64,000 nucleotides of DNA, from the NCBI RefSeq assembly GCF_028690125.1, contig NZ_JAQVBV010000016.1, forward strand, positions 1 to 64,000, read 5' to 3'. The position numbers and the translations under genes are program-made. The notes beneath the pieces were generated by a model. The model saw only the letters and a program-made list of their open reading frames with translations, was not told the DNA's origin and searched no databases. This DNA comes from Bacteroides sp. (GTDB lineage Bacteria; Bacteroidota; Bacteroidia; Bacteroidales; Bacteroidaceae). Below are positions 27,484 to 37,431 of the stretch, piece by piece; the stretch's first letter is position 1; every line of letters starts with the position of its first letter.

Positions 27484-27508
27484 TTATTTATTAGACCTAA
27501 TCTACTTC

Positions 27509-28729
27509 TCACTTCTTAACGATTTTACCATATACCTCCAATTCAGAAATGATGACTTCTCCCATTTCCGTCTGACCATCCCAGGTTTCATAGGTACGCC
27601 ATCTCAAATAACGGACCGGTGGAGTTGGTTTCGGATCACCATTTTCATCCAGGAATTCAAAGTTTTCACCTTCTACGTTACCATATTGGAAGTCTTCTTT
27701 TGTGGGAGATCCCGTCAATCCGGAAGGTTGGAAGGAAGAAAAACGCCCAAGTTTAATCCAATCATCCGAATCCGTATCAGGGTTTGGATTATCTAATGTA
27801 GTACCAAACAGTTCAAACTCTTTTACACTAGTATCCAAGTATGCATATACCGGTCTTTGATGTTCCACTACACGGGTAATTTCTACCTCACATTTTAAAT
27901 CAATCGTAAATGATTGAGGAAATTTGGTACTTTTGGAAGATGCCCACAAAAATTGAGCATCAATGTCCCAACGTCCATCCCATATTTTATCAATTGTGAA
28001 ATTAGGACCACCTGCTTTCCAGGAATCTCCCACCATTTCTTTATGTGCCCATGGTTTCAGAATCTCTTCTTCAAACACCGGAGTAATGATTTGTTTGATC
28101 GTATCGGATATATTACCCCAACGGTCAGCAATGACTACTCCAATATTTGTTGCTTTTGATTTCATTCCGCGTTGCGTAAACTCTCCCATCTTCAAACCTG
28201 AATAAAATCTCTTGATCGGTTCCCAACGATTGGATTCGGTGTCTTCTTGAATTAAGTCGTAAATCAAGTCTTCACCGGATTTATTCGTATAGGATAACTT
28301 CACACCTCCAATCGCCGAACGAACAAAAAGAGTGTTTGCGACGTCTTTCACCACCGGAGTACCCGGAGTTACATCCACCATTAAAGGCTTTGATTCCTTC
28401 CCATTTTTACCAACCGAAAAAACTTTTATCTGTGTAGTCTCAGAAGAAGCAAACCCTTTGAGTACTAATGAATCAACATAAACGGAGCTTTTTGCCTCAT
28501 AAATACGTCCCGGACTAATTTCGTAAACAGCTTTTATACAAAGCAGATTTTTATCATCAGGGATCTGATACCTTAAAACAGCCCCACCAAGAATAGATTT
28601 TACCATCACTTCATCCAGTGCCACAGGAGCCGGTTTGCTATCATCTACCAAATCAATTCTAACAGACTCTTTACATCCTGACAAAAGGAATAAAAAAGCA
28701 AACGATAGGATATATATACTTTTCTTCAT
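27509..28729 (-). CDS. DUF4959/DUF5000-type surface glycan-binding lipoprotein
   Basis: A 406-residue lipoprotein (lipobox LSGC near residue 18). The layout matches DUF4959-DUF5126-DUF5000 proteins commonly found directly after SusD. Two Ig-like modules (residues about 25-230) contain RSAIGGVKLSYTN, and a C-terminal discoidin-like module (about 235-400) contains QSFTIDLKCEVEITRVVEHQ and VRYLRWRTYETWDGQTEMG. Likely a surface glycan-binding protein acting with SusD; ligand unknown. It follows SusD by 5 bases. Confidence 0.83.
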   Translation of the reverse strand: MKKSIYILSFAFLFLLSGCKESVRIDLVDDSKPAPVALDEVMVKSILGGAVLRYQIPDDKNLLCIKAVYEISPGRIYEAKSSVYVDSLVLKGFASSETTQIKVFSVGKNGKESKPLMVDVTPGTPVVKDVANTLFVRSAIGGVKLSYTNKSGEDLIYDLIQEDTESNRWEPIKRFYSGLKMGEFTQRGMKSKATNIGVVIADRWGNISDTIKQIITPVFEEEILKPWAHKEMVGDSWKAGGPNFTIDKIWDGRWDIDAQFLWASSKSTKFPQSFTIDLKCEVEITRVVEHQRPVYAYLDTSVKEFELFGTTLDNPNPDTDSDDWIKLGRFSSFQPSGLTGSPTKEDFQYGNVEGENFEFLDENGDPKPTPPVRYLRWRTYETWDGQTEMGEVIISELEVYGKIVKK

Positions 28730-28734
28730 AGTAT

Positions 28735-30669
28735 TTATTTATTGATTTTCCAACCAAGATTTTGTTCCAAATTCGGGTTAATTAATATCTCATAGTCTCT
28801 GATAGGCCAGAAATAATCTTTCAAACCGAAAGAAGGAGAAGCAATGGTTCTTTTACGATAATAATATTTTGATTCTCTCTGTGTAAGATCCCAACTTTGT
28901 ATAGGGGTATGATACGATTGAATAGCCGTTTTCCAACGACGGATATCCCAGAACCGTTGTCCTTCCAAACACAATTCAATCAGACGTTCTTGCTGAATGA
29001 TCTCTCTCAACCCTCTTTGGGATTTAAACTTTGTTTTATTACTGGAATAATCTGTCCATGAGTCTTCCACGCCTTCCAAACCGGCACGTTCTCTTACCTT
29101 ATCCACATAGACCATTGCCAGTTCCCTACTCGTCTCCGTATCTTCGGCCTCATTCAATGCTTCGGCATACAAAAGATAAAGATCTGCCAATCGTATGATA
29201 GGCCAAGGGTATGTATTAACCGCATAATTATCGTTACCTTCAGCTTGTACGTTTTTGAAATGAATAAACTTTTTAGGCTGATATCCGGTTACCGGACCGA
29301 AAGCTAAGCTACGATATCCATGAACCTGACCCCTCAGTCCTTTTACGTAAAAAAGATCTTCCGGTTTGCTATCATTTTCATTTCCTTGTCCATACCACAC
29401 GCCTGTATCAAAACCAAGCCAAGCATAAAATCGTGGTTCACGATTAAAATGTATATTTACCGTTTTAGTTCCTTTGTGAATATATAGTTGATCATCCGCA
29501 GTAGCCGTGCGCAGTTCATAAAGCTCGTTTTTATTCACTGTTATGTCTTCCATTACCGGTATGCCATGATCCGAATAGAACTGTTCGGCCACTTTCATAG
29601 ACACACCCAAACCTTGAAAAAGTCGGGCACCTTCCTGATACCGAAGATCTAGTTTGGGAGTGGAATAAGTTTGTATATCCGCTTGAACACTCTGTGTGTT
29701 AGCCCAAATCAGTTCAGAGTTCCATCGCTCTGTAAAAGCTCCTCTCAATGACATTTGCGTCAGAATCGTATCTGTCAGATCATACTGAAAACTACCTCCG
29801 TACTTGTACAATTTCATCCCTAATACATCTTCACAAAGTTCAACCGCGTCTTTACATGCTTCCGCCGCTAATTTCCATTTATCAATAGATACCGTTTGGT
29901 TAAATAGCGGAGTTCTATCCTTGCTTTTGGTATTCACTAAAGCACTTTGCTCCGTATTTCCATTAAATAAAGGACTAGCCGCATAAACCAATACCTTCGC
30001 TTTCAACGAGTAAGCAATCGGCATTGTGATTCTGCCCAGTTCTTCATACTCATTGATCACTTTCTCGGGTAAATCGCCTTTGGCTTCATCCAGCAACTGT
30101 ACCACATAAGCAAAGCACTCATCCACAGGTTCCCGAAATACACTAACGGTTTCCTCATCGGCATCAATAGGCAAATTCTTACGATTAAGAGGAATGGGAC
30201 CATACTGGCATATCAACATAAAATGATAATATGCTTTCAGTACTTTTGCTTCCGCCAGCCATTGTTTCTTTTCCCAATCCGGCAGATCGGGTACAGTAAC
30301 CACATTCTCTATAAATATATTGCAATCTGATATTGCCCGATAATAGTGATACCAATGATTGACCAGAGGATTTGTAGAATTTTGTAATCCACGCTCTATA
30401 TTAAATGCGTCATACCCAAACTTGATTGCCGCTGTAGCAGAATTCTCCAAAGTCCACAGTTCATCTCCCCATAATGCAGCGTCACTACCTATCTCGCCAT
30501 GTTTAGGCATAAAAGAATAGCAGGTATATAAAAACTTCTTAGCCTCTGTACGCCTGTTGAACGCAGTTTCCAACCGGGCAACACCATCCGGAACTATATC
30601 TAGAAAATCCGTGCAACCACCTAAACTAAATGCCAGAAAAATAAGTGGAAGTAATAATTTGTTTTTCAT
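28735..30669 (-). CDS. RagB/SusD family nutrient-uptake lipoprotein
   Basis: A 644-residue outer-membrane lipoprotein (lipobox GGC near residue 18) of the SusD family. It caps the SusC barrel and binds glycan at the cell surface. Typical features are CTDFLDIVPDG after the lipidated cysteine, tetratricopeptide-like helices (NIFIENV, WLAEAKVLKAYYHFMLICQYG), the RLADLYLLYAEALNEAED helix near 480, and LCLEGQRFWDIRRWKTA near 590. It is 17 bases downstream of its SusC partner. Confidence 0.97.
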   Translation of the reverse strand: MKNKLLLPLIFLAFSLGGCTDFLDIVPDGVARLETAFNRRTEAKKFLYTCYSFMPKHGEIGSDAALWGDELWTLENSATAAIKFGYDAFNIERGLQNSTNPLVNHWYHYYRAISDCNIFIENVVTVPDLPDWEKKQWLAEAKVLKAYYHFMLICQYGPIPLNRKNLPIDADEETVSVFREPVDECFAYVVQLLDEAKGDLPEKVINEYEELGRITMPIAYSLKAKVLVYAASPLFNGNTEQSALVNTKSKDRTPLFNQTVSIDKWKLAAEACKDAVELCEDVLGMKLYKYGGSFQYDLTDTILTQMSLRGAFTERWNSELIWANTQSVQADIQTYSTPKLDLRYQEGARLFQGLGVSMKVAEQFYSDHGIPVMEDITVNKNELYELRTATADDQLYIHKGTKTVNIHFNREPRFYAWLGFDTGVWYGQGNENDSKPEDLFYVKGLRGQVHGYRSLAFGPVTGYQPKKFIHFKNVQAEGNDNYAVNTYPWPIIRLADLYLLYAEALNEAEDTETSRELAMVYVDKVRERAGLEGVEDSWTDYSSNKTKFKSQRGLREIIQQERLIELCLEGQRFWDIRRWKTAIQSYHTPIQSWDLTQRESKYYYRKRTIASPSFGLKDYFWPIRDYEILINPNLEQNLGWKINK

Positions 30670-30686
30670 ATATTCTTCACATATTA

Positions 30687-33600
30687 TTAGTTAAACGTAA
30701 GATTAAAACCGATATTGAATACACGCTGCAAAGGATAACCTATTCCCTTCCCCGCCATTTCAACATCCCACAATTTGAACTTGCTAAATAGTAATAAATT
30801 TGAACCGGACAAATAAATACGAAAAGATGATATTTTTAATTTCTTCTGCCAGGCAAGTTTTTCCGGTAATGTATACCCCACTTCCGCCTGTTTCAAACGT
30901 ATGAAAGAACCATCACGTTGCCACCAGGTAGAACCCACTTTATTATTAGAATGTACGAAAGTGCTCAAACGAGGATATAGTGCGTACATATCTTGATTGT
31001 CTTCCGACCAATGACTGTCGGCATATGCTTTCAACAACTGTGTTTCTCCTTGAAAAGGTGTAGTATTGGTAGCATCGATCCAGAATGACTCGCGGGCTTG
31101 TCCCTGGAAAAATGCGGATACATCAAAACCTTTATATCCAAATGAAAGCCCAAATCCATATACAATCTCAGGAATATCAGGATACCCAATAGGGACTTGG
31201 TCGCTTTCGTTTATTACACCATCTCCATTTATATCAGTATATTTGATATCACCCCCACCATAAAAGTCAGAGCCACCCACATTCTGTTTGGGAGAATTTT
31301 CTGCTTCGGCATCATCGGCGAATAAGCGTTCGGCAAGATATCCATACATTTGTTTAATGGAATTACCTAAATGTGATCTCCACTTCTCGGGATAATTCGG
31401 TTCGGCATATTTTTCAAATTTAGAACGGGCATATGTAAAATTACCCCGGGCTCCTACCCACATTCCATTCATAAAAGCTTGATTGTACTCTAAACTGAGA
31501 TCAATTCCTTGCCCCGATGCTGCACCCAAATTTGCTTTAGGTGTAGCCGACAATCCCAAAGTCTGTGGAATAATAGGTCTGTCCATTAAAATTTTATCAC
31601 GATACTCCCTATAATACTCGGCGATAATCATTAATTTATTTTCCAGAAATCCTAATTCAACAGCCCAATTATGTTTAGACGAAACTTCCCAGCCGATTTC
31701 AGAGTTTGCATAACGTTTCACACTTACACCGTCGAGTGCATAATTCAGATCTTTACCAAAAGTTGCACGTCTGTCACCGTCTGTCATTCTCATTTCAGAA
31801 AGATAGAAAAAACGTTCTTCGGCTGTTCCAATCTGATCATTCCCTATGAGTCCATAAGAGTAACGGAACTTTAACTGAGAGACATAAGGTCTAATATTTT
31901 CCCAAAACTTCTCGTTCGAAACCATCCACGCAGCACCTGCCGAAGGGAAAAAACCAAAACGACGACTCTTATGAAAACGTTCGGAACCGTTGTATCCAAA
32001 GTTAAACTCCGCAAAATATCTCTTATCATAACCGTAAGTGGCACGTCCTGACACTCCTACATTTCGAGATGGAAGTGATAGTTGCAGACTTCCCGTATTT
32101 GCATTTAAGGAGTTTCGAAGCATAAATACCATCAATCCGCTCACATCATGTTTTTCACCGAATGTACGGTTATAATTGATCATAGCCTCTCCATAATAGG
32201 TCGAGTTAAGTACCTTATCTCCAGGCTCTTCTGTATAATGTAAATATTCCGTACCGTCTTCATTGATCAATTCATATCCATACTTCCCTGTATTTGGATT
32301 TCTGAGTGTTGTTTTGTAATAAAATGGAGTGTATCCGCGAGTCACAGAGAATGAAGAAAGACGAGATACGTTGAACATAGCCCGAACAGAAAGACCTTCG
32401 GTGATAAAATCTAATTTTTGCTTTCCTTCCACACTTGCCTGCATCAACGTTCTGGAGTAGTCTTTATATCCATTTACTAAGTATGCATAAGGGTTAATAT
32501 AGTGCCCATCTTCAGCATTACCAAACATGATATGATTCACAAACTGATGTTCCTCGTCTCTTTCATAATAAGCAGGGAAAAGTACCGGATTGGAATGCAA
32601 TATTCTTTCATACATTAAAGCTCCACCCTCACGCGGACCACTATAGTCATCAAATGTACCGTTTAAGCGTACCACAAGTTCTGTAGTTTTAGTTACATTG
32701 ATATTGACATTCGAACGTAGTGAAAACGAATTGTTATTAATATTATTATTGAAGTTGTTGCGCTTATCTACATTAAACATACCGGTATCGTGGTTAAAGG
32801 CTGCGGATACAAAATATTGTGCCGAATTGCCTCCTCCCCGAATATTTATATTTACTCGTTGATTGGTAGTTACATCCTTTAGCAGTTGTTTCTGCCAGTC
32901 TGTACAAGGGTAATATACAGGATCAGAGCCGGCAATGGTATTATCAATCTTTTCTTGCGAATACAAACCGTCGAGAGTAGCTCCTACTCCTCCGCGAAAA
33001 CGAGTTAATAACGCTTCGTTATACATTTTCATATAAGTCACGGGGTCTACTACTTCGATATTTCTGGTAGGCATAGAGAAAGAGTTTTCCGCTCTTACTG
33101 ATATTTTTGCAGCACCGACATTGCCCATTTTGGTAGTCACTAAAATTACTCCATTGGCTCCACGTGCTCCATAAAGCGCGGTAGCGGTAGCATCTTTCAT
33201 CACAGAAAAGCTGGCAATATCATCTGGCTGCAGACGAGCTAAATCTGTTGTACCAAGTTCAATGCCATCAATCAGAATTAATGGATTGTTGTTATTGCCG
33301 AAAGAAGTAACACCGCGAATAAAGAAATCGGCGTTATCTTTTCCTGGCTCACCACTTCGTTGATAGGCGATCATTCCTGCCATATTTCCCGCAAAAGAAG
33401 TAGTAAGGTTGCTCGATGGACCTCTGATTTTACCAATATCAACTGTAGTAATAGAACCGATGACACTTGCCTTTTTCTGTTTACCAAATGCAACGATGGT
33501 TACTTCTTCGAGGGCGGTAGTTTCTTCTTCCATCGTAACCTGAATCACTCTGCGATCTCCTACTTTAATTTCTTGTTTAATAAAACCAACGCATTGGATT

Positions 33601-33869
33601 ACCAAAATACTTTCCTGACTGGGTACAGCAATAGTAAAATTTCCATCAATATCCGTAGAAACTCCTATGTTAGTTCCCTTTACAGAGACATTTACCCCGG
33701 GCATAGGACCGATTTGATCCAGTACCCGCCCGGTGATCTGAATCTTCGTTTGTTCACTGATTGGAGCATCACCATTCTCATTAGAAGCGGTAATTTCCAA
33801 TGAAAAGAATATGGATACGAGAATGATCCAAACTCTTCCGCTCAATTGTTTTAATGTCAAATTTCCCAT
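30687..33869 (-). CDS. SusC/RagA family TonB-linked outer-membrane transporter
   Basis: A 1060-residue TonB-dependent barrel. After the signal peptide comes a carboxypeptidase-regulatory-like domain (ITGRVLDQIGPMPGVNVSVKGT, residues about 45-120). The TonB-box region follows (ALEEVTIVAFGKQKKASVIGS), then the plug with the family hallmark NNNPLILIDGIELG and KDATATALYGARGANGVILV (about 200-245), and the barrel. There is no N-terminal STN domain, so regulation through an anti-sigma partner is not expected. It heads the minus-strand operon of about seven genes, importing oligosaccharides presumably rich in rhamnose. Confidence 0.97.
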   Translation of the reverse strand: MGNLTLKQLSGRVWIILVSIFFSLEITASNENGDAPISEQTKIQITGRVLDQIGPMPGVNVSVKGTNIGVSTDIDGNFTIAVPSQESILVIQCVGFIKQEIKVGDRRVIQVTMEEETTALEEVTIVAFGKQKKASVIGSITTVDIGKIRGPSSNLTTSFAGNMAGMIAYQRSGEPGKDNADFFIRGVTSFGNNNNPLILIDGIELGTTDLARLQPDDIASFSVMKDATATALYGARGANGVILVTTKMGNVGAAKISVRAENSFSMPTRNIEVVDPVTYMKMYNEALLTRFRGGVGATLDGLYSQEKIDNTIAGSDPVYYPCTDWQKQLLKDVTTNQRVNINIRGGGNSAQYFVSAAFNHDTGMFNVDKRNNFNNNINNNSFSLRSNVNINVTKTTELVVRLNGTFDDYSGPREGGALMYERILHSNPVLFPAYYERDEEHQFVNHIMFGNAEDGHYINPYAYLVNGYKDYSRTLMQASVEGKQKLDFITEGLSVRAMFNVSRLSSFSVTRGYTPFYYKTTLRNPNTGKYGYELINEDGTEYLHYTEEPGDKVLNSTYYGEAMINYNRTFGEKHDVSGLMVFMLRNSLNANTGSLQLSLPSRNVGVSGRATYGYDKRYFAEFNFGYNGSERFHKSRRFGFFPSAGAAWMVSNEKFWENIRPYVSQLKFRYSYGLIGNDQIGTAEERFFYLSEMRMTDGDRRATFGKDLNYALDGVSVKRYANSEIGWEVSSKHNWAVELGFLENKLMIIAEYYREYRDKILMDRPIIPQTLGLSATPKANLGAASGQGIDLSLEYNQAFMNGMWVGARGNFTYARSKFEKYAEPNYPEKWRSHLGNSIKQMYGYLAERLFADDAEAENSPKQNVGGSDFYGGGDIKYTDINGDGVINESDQVPIGYPDIPEIVYGFGLSFGYKGFDVSAFFQGQARESFWIDATNTTPFQGETQLLKAYADSHWSEDNQDMYALYPRLSTFVHSNNKVGSTWWQRDGSFIRLKQAEVGYTLPEKLAWQKKLKISSFRIYLSGSNLLLFSKFKLWDVEMAGKGIGYPLQRVFNIGFNLTFN

Positions 33870-34336
33870 ATTATTAGATTAATGTAATAAAAAACGTCCA
33901 ATAGAGATCACAAAGTAACGGGTGAAAAGGCTTCATGTATATTTTGAATTCATCCCGCATTGCTTTTGCCGTCAGATTTATATAAAAACAAAAGTATGAC
34001 TTACCTAACAAAAAGCTATTTAGTAATTGATTCTAAACATGGATAAAATGATATTAGTATTGGCTATCAAAAAACAAGAAGTATAGTGCCCTTTAAAAGT
34101 AATCTGAATTCAAGTTAATGTTTTTTTTGAGATGAATAAAGTAGAAGCGATATATATATTTATTAAGCCATAAGCTTACGATTCCAATCTTATATACCTT
34201 ATTAAAAAGTAACATTAAATTCATACTATTAAAAATCAAAAAAGCCATTTTTAAAATCAAAAAGAATATATCATTTATATGAAAAAAAGGCGTTCTTTGT
34301 TGCAAGATGATGTAGTACTTATAAAGACACAATATC
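33870..34336. promoter_or_regulatory. Divergent control region of the PUL
   Basis: This 467-base region separates the minus-strand SusC operon from the plus-strand GH78-like gene. It is AT-rich. On the minus strand TACTTTTG at 33989-33996 fits TAnnTTTG and would give a susC leader of about 110 bases. I see no clear TAnnTTTG for the plus-strand gene. A direct repeat of AAAATCAAAAA occurs near 34229 and 34255. Any regulator site is likely here, but I cannot identify one. An open minus frame across 34093-34428 has no recognisable product. Confidence 0.5.
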
Positions 34337-36799
34337 ATGATGGACTTAAAAAGAATTTTATTACCTATTATTATTGCTATTTTCTTCAGTGCATTCGGTA
34401 AAGCCGAAAAAAGACCTTCTCCCGTCAAAGAACCTTATCCGGGTATCACAGGCAGACCGACAGGTGCGGAAGTACCCGATTCACCGGATCCGTTGGTGCG
34501 TTATCGTTGGGCAGAGCCATCGTGTGACGACAATTTGGAGGTTTATTCATTGCAACCACAGTCGGTCAAAGGAAACAAAAGAGAGGTTGTGGAATATAAG
34601 AATCCGTCTGGTCCAATCACTGTGTCGGGAGATTGTGATCTGATGTTCGACTTCGGACAGGTAAATGCCGGATGGCTGGAATTCGAATGTGAGGATATGA
34701 ATGCTGATGTTATATGCAGTATCAGTGAATTTAATGAACCTGCTGTATTTAATGCCGGTTCGGAACATCCGGTAAAGACGTTAGCCCCAAAACGTTATGG
34801 AAATACATACCGGCTGGAACTTAATAAGCAATTATATGAAGGGGTACGTTACGCATGGATACATCTAAAGAATGTAGAGGGTAAGATCACGATCAAAAAA
34901 GTAAAATTGGTTTGCCAGACAAAACCGGTAAATTATAAAGGTAGCTTTTCGTGCAATGATACCTTATTAAATCGTATTTGGTACACGGCAGCATACACTG
35001 TTCGCCTGAATTTATTGAAAGATTATTTCGGCGCAATCCTAATGGAACGAAGCGACCGTCACTCTTGGACAGGAGACGCGCATACCTCTCAAGGGGCTTC
35101 GCTCGTTGCGTTCGGAAATTATGATTTTGTGCGAAAGAACTTGATATATACGTCCGAGCAGTACAATGGAATCGAAAGCTATTCGTTATATTGGGTGCAG
35201 AGTCTGGTTGATTACTTCAACTATACCAATGACAAAGAAACCGTCCACCAATTAATTGATAATGCTTGTAAGAAGCTGGATGCTGCCTATCGACAATATG
35301 ATGAATTACCATCGCTAACCTTTTATGGATGGGATGAACGCTTAGGTGGAGGCTTTGAGCACCCCAACAATCCCGAAACGCAATTAGCTTATCGAATGCT
35401 TGCCATCCAATCATGGAAACAGTTTGGTAAAATAATGGAAGCATTTGGTAAAAGTGAATTAGCAGCTCGTTATAAAAATTATGCCGAAGAAAAAACTACC
35501 CAACTACATTGTCTCCCTCGCTGGTATAAAAACGGGGATATTTTCGCTCTATCCGATGCCATCAATGCAGGTGTAGTACGTCCCGATGAAGAAGAAGCCG
35601 TTTGGCAGACCGCTTTTACCGATCGCGTTCAACGAGTATCTTATTCTCCATTCAATCAATATTTCGTAATTAATGCAATGGCACGCTTGGGACGACATGG
35701 TGAGGCACTTCATACGATTGATGATTGTTGGGGTGGACAGCTTCGTTACGGTGCTACTACCTTCTTCGAAGTATTCCGTCCATCATGGAATCTCTATAAA
35801 CAAGCACAGAATGACGCACCTGTCAATAATCAGTGTGGATATACCAGTTTTACTCATCCTTGGAGTAGCGGAGTTTTAAAGTGGTTGAGCGAAGAAATAC
35901 TAGGCATTCGTCCCTCCGCTCCTGGTTTTACGGAATTTACCGTATGTCCCCACTTAACGGAAGGATTGACCGATGTAAATGGCTCTGTCCCTACCCCTCA
36001 TGGAACAATCGTTTTTAAGATAGATGCACTGAAAGGTAAGGGGAATCTGACCGTGCCGGAACATACAACGGCGAACGTTTTTATTCCACTAATGGAGACA
36101 AAGGGAGTAAATATATATGTAAACGGGAAACTTATTTCTGCAAAGATAGCAAACGGTACACATGCCTGTCTGCCTCCGTTACCGTCAGGTATATATACTT
36201 TCTCTTTTACTTATGAGGGAGAAAAGGCAGAAAGTCCCCAAATACAGGAACCAATCATTTACCGCTACACAGCGGAGAGCGTAAAAGAAGATTCGCTAAC
36301 ACGTGGAAATTGGATCGGAAAGTACGGTTCAAAAGGATATATGTTGTTCAATTTTGACGAACAAGGAGCCCATCGTTCAAAACTTCCTGCCCAATGTAAG
36401 AGTGTAACTTTTCAAAAAGATGTAAACTGGCATGCCGATGAGCTGGCAAATTCCCCTTCTGCACTTTTAATCCCCGGCTCAAAAGAGGGGAAAAGACAAT
36501 TAGGGGGTATTATTACGGGAGATCCTGCCGCTTGTTGGCAGACTTTTACAATGGACATAGACTACCGGAGCAACGAATCCTATAAAGTAAGTTTATATCT
36601 GGCGGACCCCAACGGAGGCAGACGTACAGCCATCGAATTGTTCGACTTAGACAGTAAACGTATCCTTATGCCTGTGCGCATGGTGAGAGACTACCGCGGA
36701 GGCAAATATGTGACCTTTACAGTAGACCGTCCTCTACGTATCCGTGTTTGTCAGGTACGGGGAGATAATGCAGTCTGTGCCGCTCTGTTCTTTGACTAA
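34337..36799 (+). CDS. GH78-like glycoside hydrolase with extra C-terminal domain
   Basis: An 820-residue secreted protein (signal peptide about residues 1-23). The catalytic part resembles GH78: a short beta domain (LMFDFGQVNAGWLEFECED), then an (alpha/alpha)6 barrel with MERSDRHSWTGDAHTSQG near residue 237 and GATTFFEVFRPSW near 472, where GH78 has its acid and base regions. It lacks the long N-terminal beta domains of the neighbouring GH78 enzyme. Residues about 640-820 form an additional beta-rich domain that I do not recognise, possibly carbohydrate-binding. It is transcribed divergently from the SusC operon. Alpha-L-rhamnosidase is the likely activity; a related exo-glycosidase cannot be ruled out. 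Confidence 0.75.
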   Translation: MMDLKRILLPIIIAIFFSAFGKAEKRPSPVKEPYPGITGRPTGAEVPDSPDPLVRYRWAEPSCDDNLEVYSLQPQSVKGNKREVVEYKNPSGPITVSGDCDLMFDFGQVNAGWLEFECEDMNADVICSISEFNEPAVFNAGSEHPVKTLAPKRYGNTYRLELNKQLYEGVRYAWIHLKNVEGKITIKKVKLVCQTKPVNYKGSFSCNDTLLNRIWYTAAYTVRLNLLKDYFGAILMERSDRHSWTGDAHTSQGASLVAFGNYDFVRKNLIYTSEQYNGIESYSLYWVQSLVDYFNYTNDKETVHQLIDNACKKLDAAYRQYDELPSLTFYGWDERLGGGFEHPNNPETQLAYRMLAIQSWKQFGKIMEAFGKSELAARYKNYAEEKTTQLHCLPRWYKNGDIFALSDAINAGVVRPDEEEAVWQTAFTDRVQRVSYSPFNQYFVINAMARLGRHGEALHTIDDCWGGQLRYGATTFFEVFRPSWNLYKQAQNDAPVNNQCGYTSFTHPWSSGVLKWLSEEILGIRPSAPGFTEFTVCPHLTEGLTDVNGSVPTPHGTIVFKIDALKGKGNLTVPEHTTANVFIPLMETKGVNIYVNGKLISAKIANGTHACLPPLPSGIYTFSFTYEGEKAESPQIQEPIIYRYTAESVKEDSLTRGNWIGKYGSKGYMLFNFDEQGAHRSKLPAQCKSVTFQKDVNWHADELANSPSALLIPGSKEGKRQLGGIITGDPAACWQTFTMDIDYRSNESYKVSLYLADPNGGRRTAIELFDLDSKRILMPVRMVRDYRGGKYVTFTVDRPLRIRVCQVRGDNAVCAALFFD

Positions 36800-36942
36800 C
36801 ACCTAATATCATAAAGAAAGTTTTTATGTGATTATACGATCATTTATTAAGTAGACAAGCAAATATACTATCTCTCTCATTTATATATTAATGCTTAATA
36901 GGAAATAACAATGCAAGAAATGGCATAATCAGACGTAATTTA

Positions 36943-37012
36943 CCGTATATTTTGGTATAATCAATCGGATAATTTGAAATAAACAATGGGATGATTATAC
37001 CAAAACATACGG
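36943..37012. repeat. 21-bp inverted repeat with 28-nt loop
   Basis: Arms at 36943-36963 and 36992-37012 are complementary at 20 of 21 positions; the single mismatch would be a G-U pair in RNA. The core of each arm is TTTTGGTATAATC and its complement. It lies about 145 bases after the GH78-like gene. It is not followed by a T-run, so it is not a classic terminator. The right arm is also the first unit of the degenerate tandem repeats. Confidence 0.8.
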
Positions 37013-37078
37013 ATGATCTTACCAAAAGCACCGCATAGTGACACTAAAAGCATTGCTTGGTGTCATCCAAAGCACCGC
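36989..37078 (+). repeat. Degenerate tandem repeats of about 22 bases
   Basis: Four units can be lined up: 36989-37010, 37011-37034, 37035-37056 and 37057-37078. Each has a T-G-rich start, a short variable centre and an end like CCAAAAGCACCGC (CCAAAACATAC, CCAAAAGCACCGC, CTAAAAGCATTGC, CCAAAGCACCGC). Units 3 and 4 also form a hairpin through TGACAC/GTGTCA (37039-37044 and 37060-37065) and AAGC/GCTT. Confidence 0.55.
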
Positions 37079-37336
37079 TTCATACAACAGACCTGAAATA
37101 ATGTGCGAGATATTTACTTTTTTAAGGAATTCACTCCTAGTTAAGAAGTACTCACAGGCATATTAAAACTATCAAAAAGTAGAGTTTAAGAGTAAAACCA
37201 GAATAAAAAGAAAGAAATTTTAAAAAGGGACATACATATATTCTATCCAGCAATTCAATAAGTAAAACTTTGACATACCTCTATCTCTCTATAATCGAAA
37301 AAAACGATTCACAGTCCTCCAACCACCCTAAAAAAC

Positions 37337-37395
37337 GATTCCTGAAGACTCAGAATATCAAAATGTCAAATCGACATTCCCAGCTTTCAGGAATC
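37337..37395. repeat. Nested inverted repeat upstream of the oxidoreductase promoter
   Basis: Outer arms GATTCCTGAA (37337-37346) and TTCAGGAATC (37386-37395) are perfect. An inner hairpin AATGTC-aaatc-GACATT lies at 37362-37378. The structure ends about 38 bases before the promoter -33 region, so it may be a terminator for upstream RNA or an operator. Confidence 0.5.
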
Positions 37396-37431
37396 ACTTC
37401 ATAGAATGTTATCACTTAAATGAAAGAAAAA

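Noticed and set aside
34093..34428. 111-codon minus-strand frame in the divergent PUL region
   Set aside because: It runs into the start of the GH78-like gene, is rich in Lys, Ile and Phe as expected from AT-rich DNA, and resembles no protein family.
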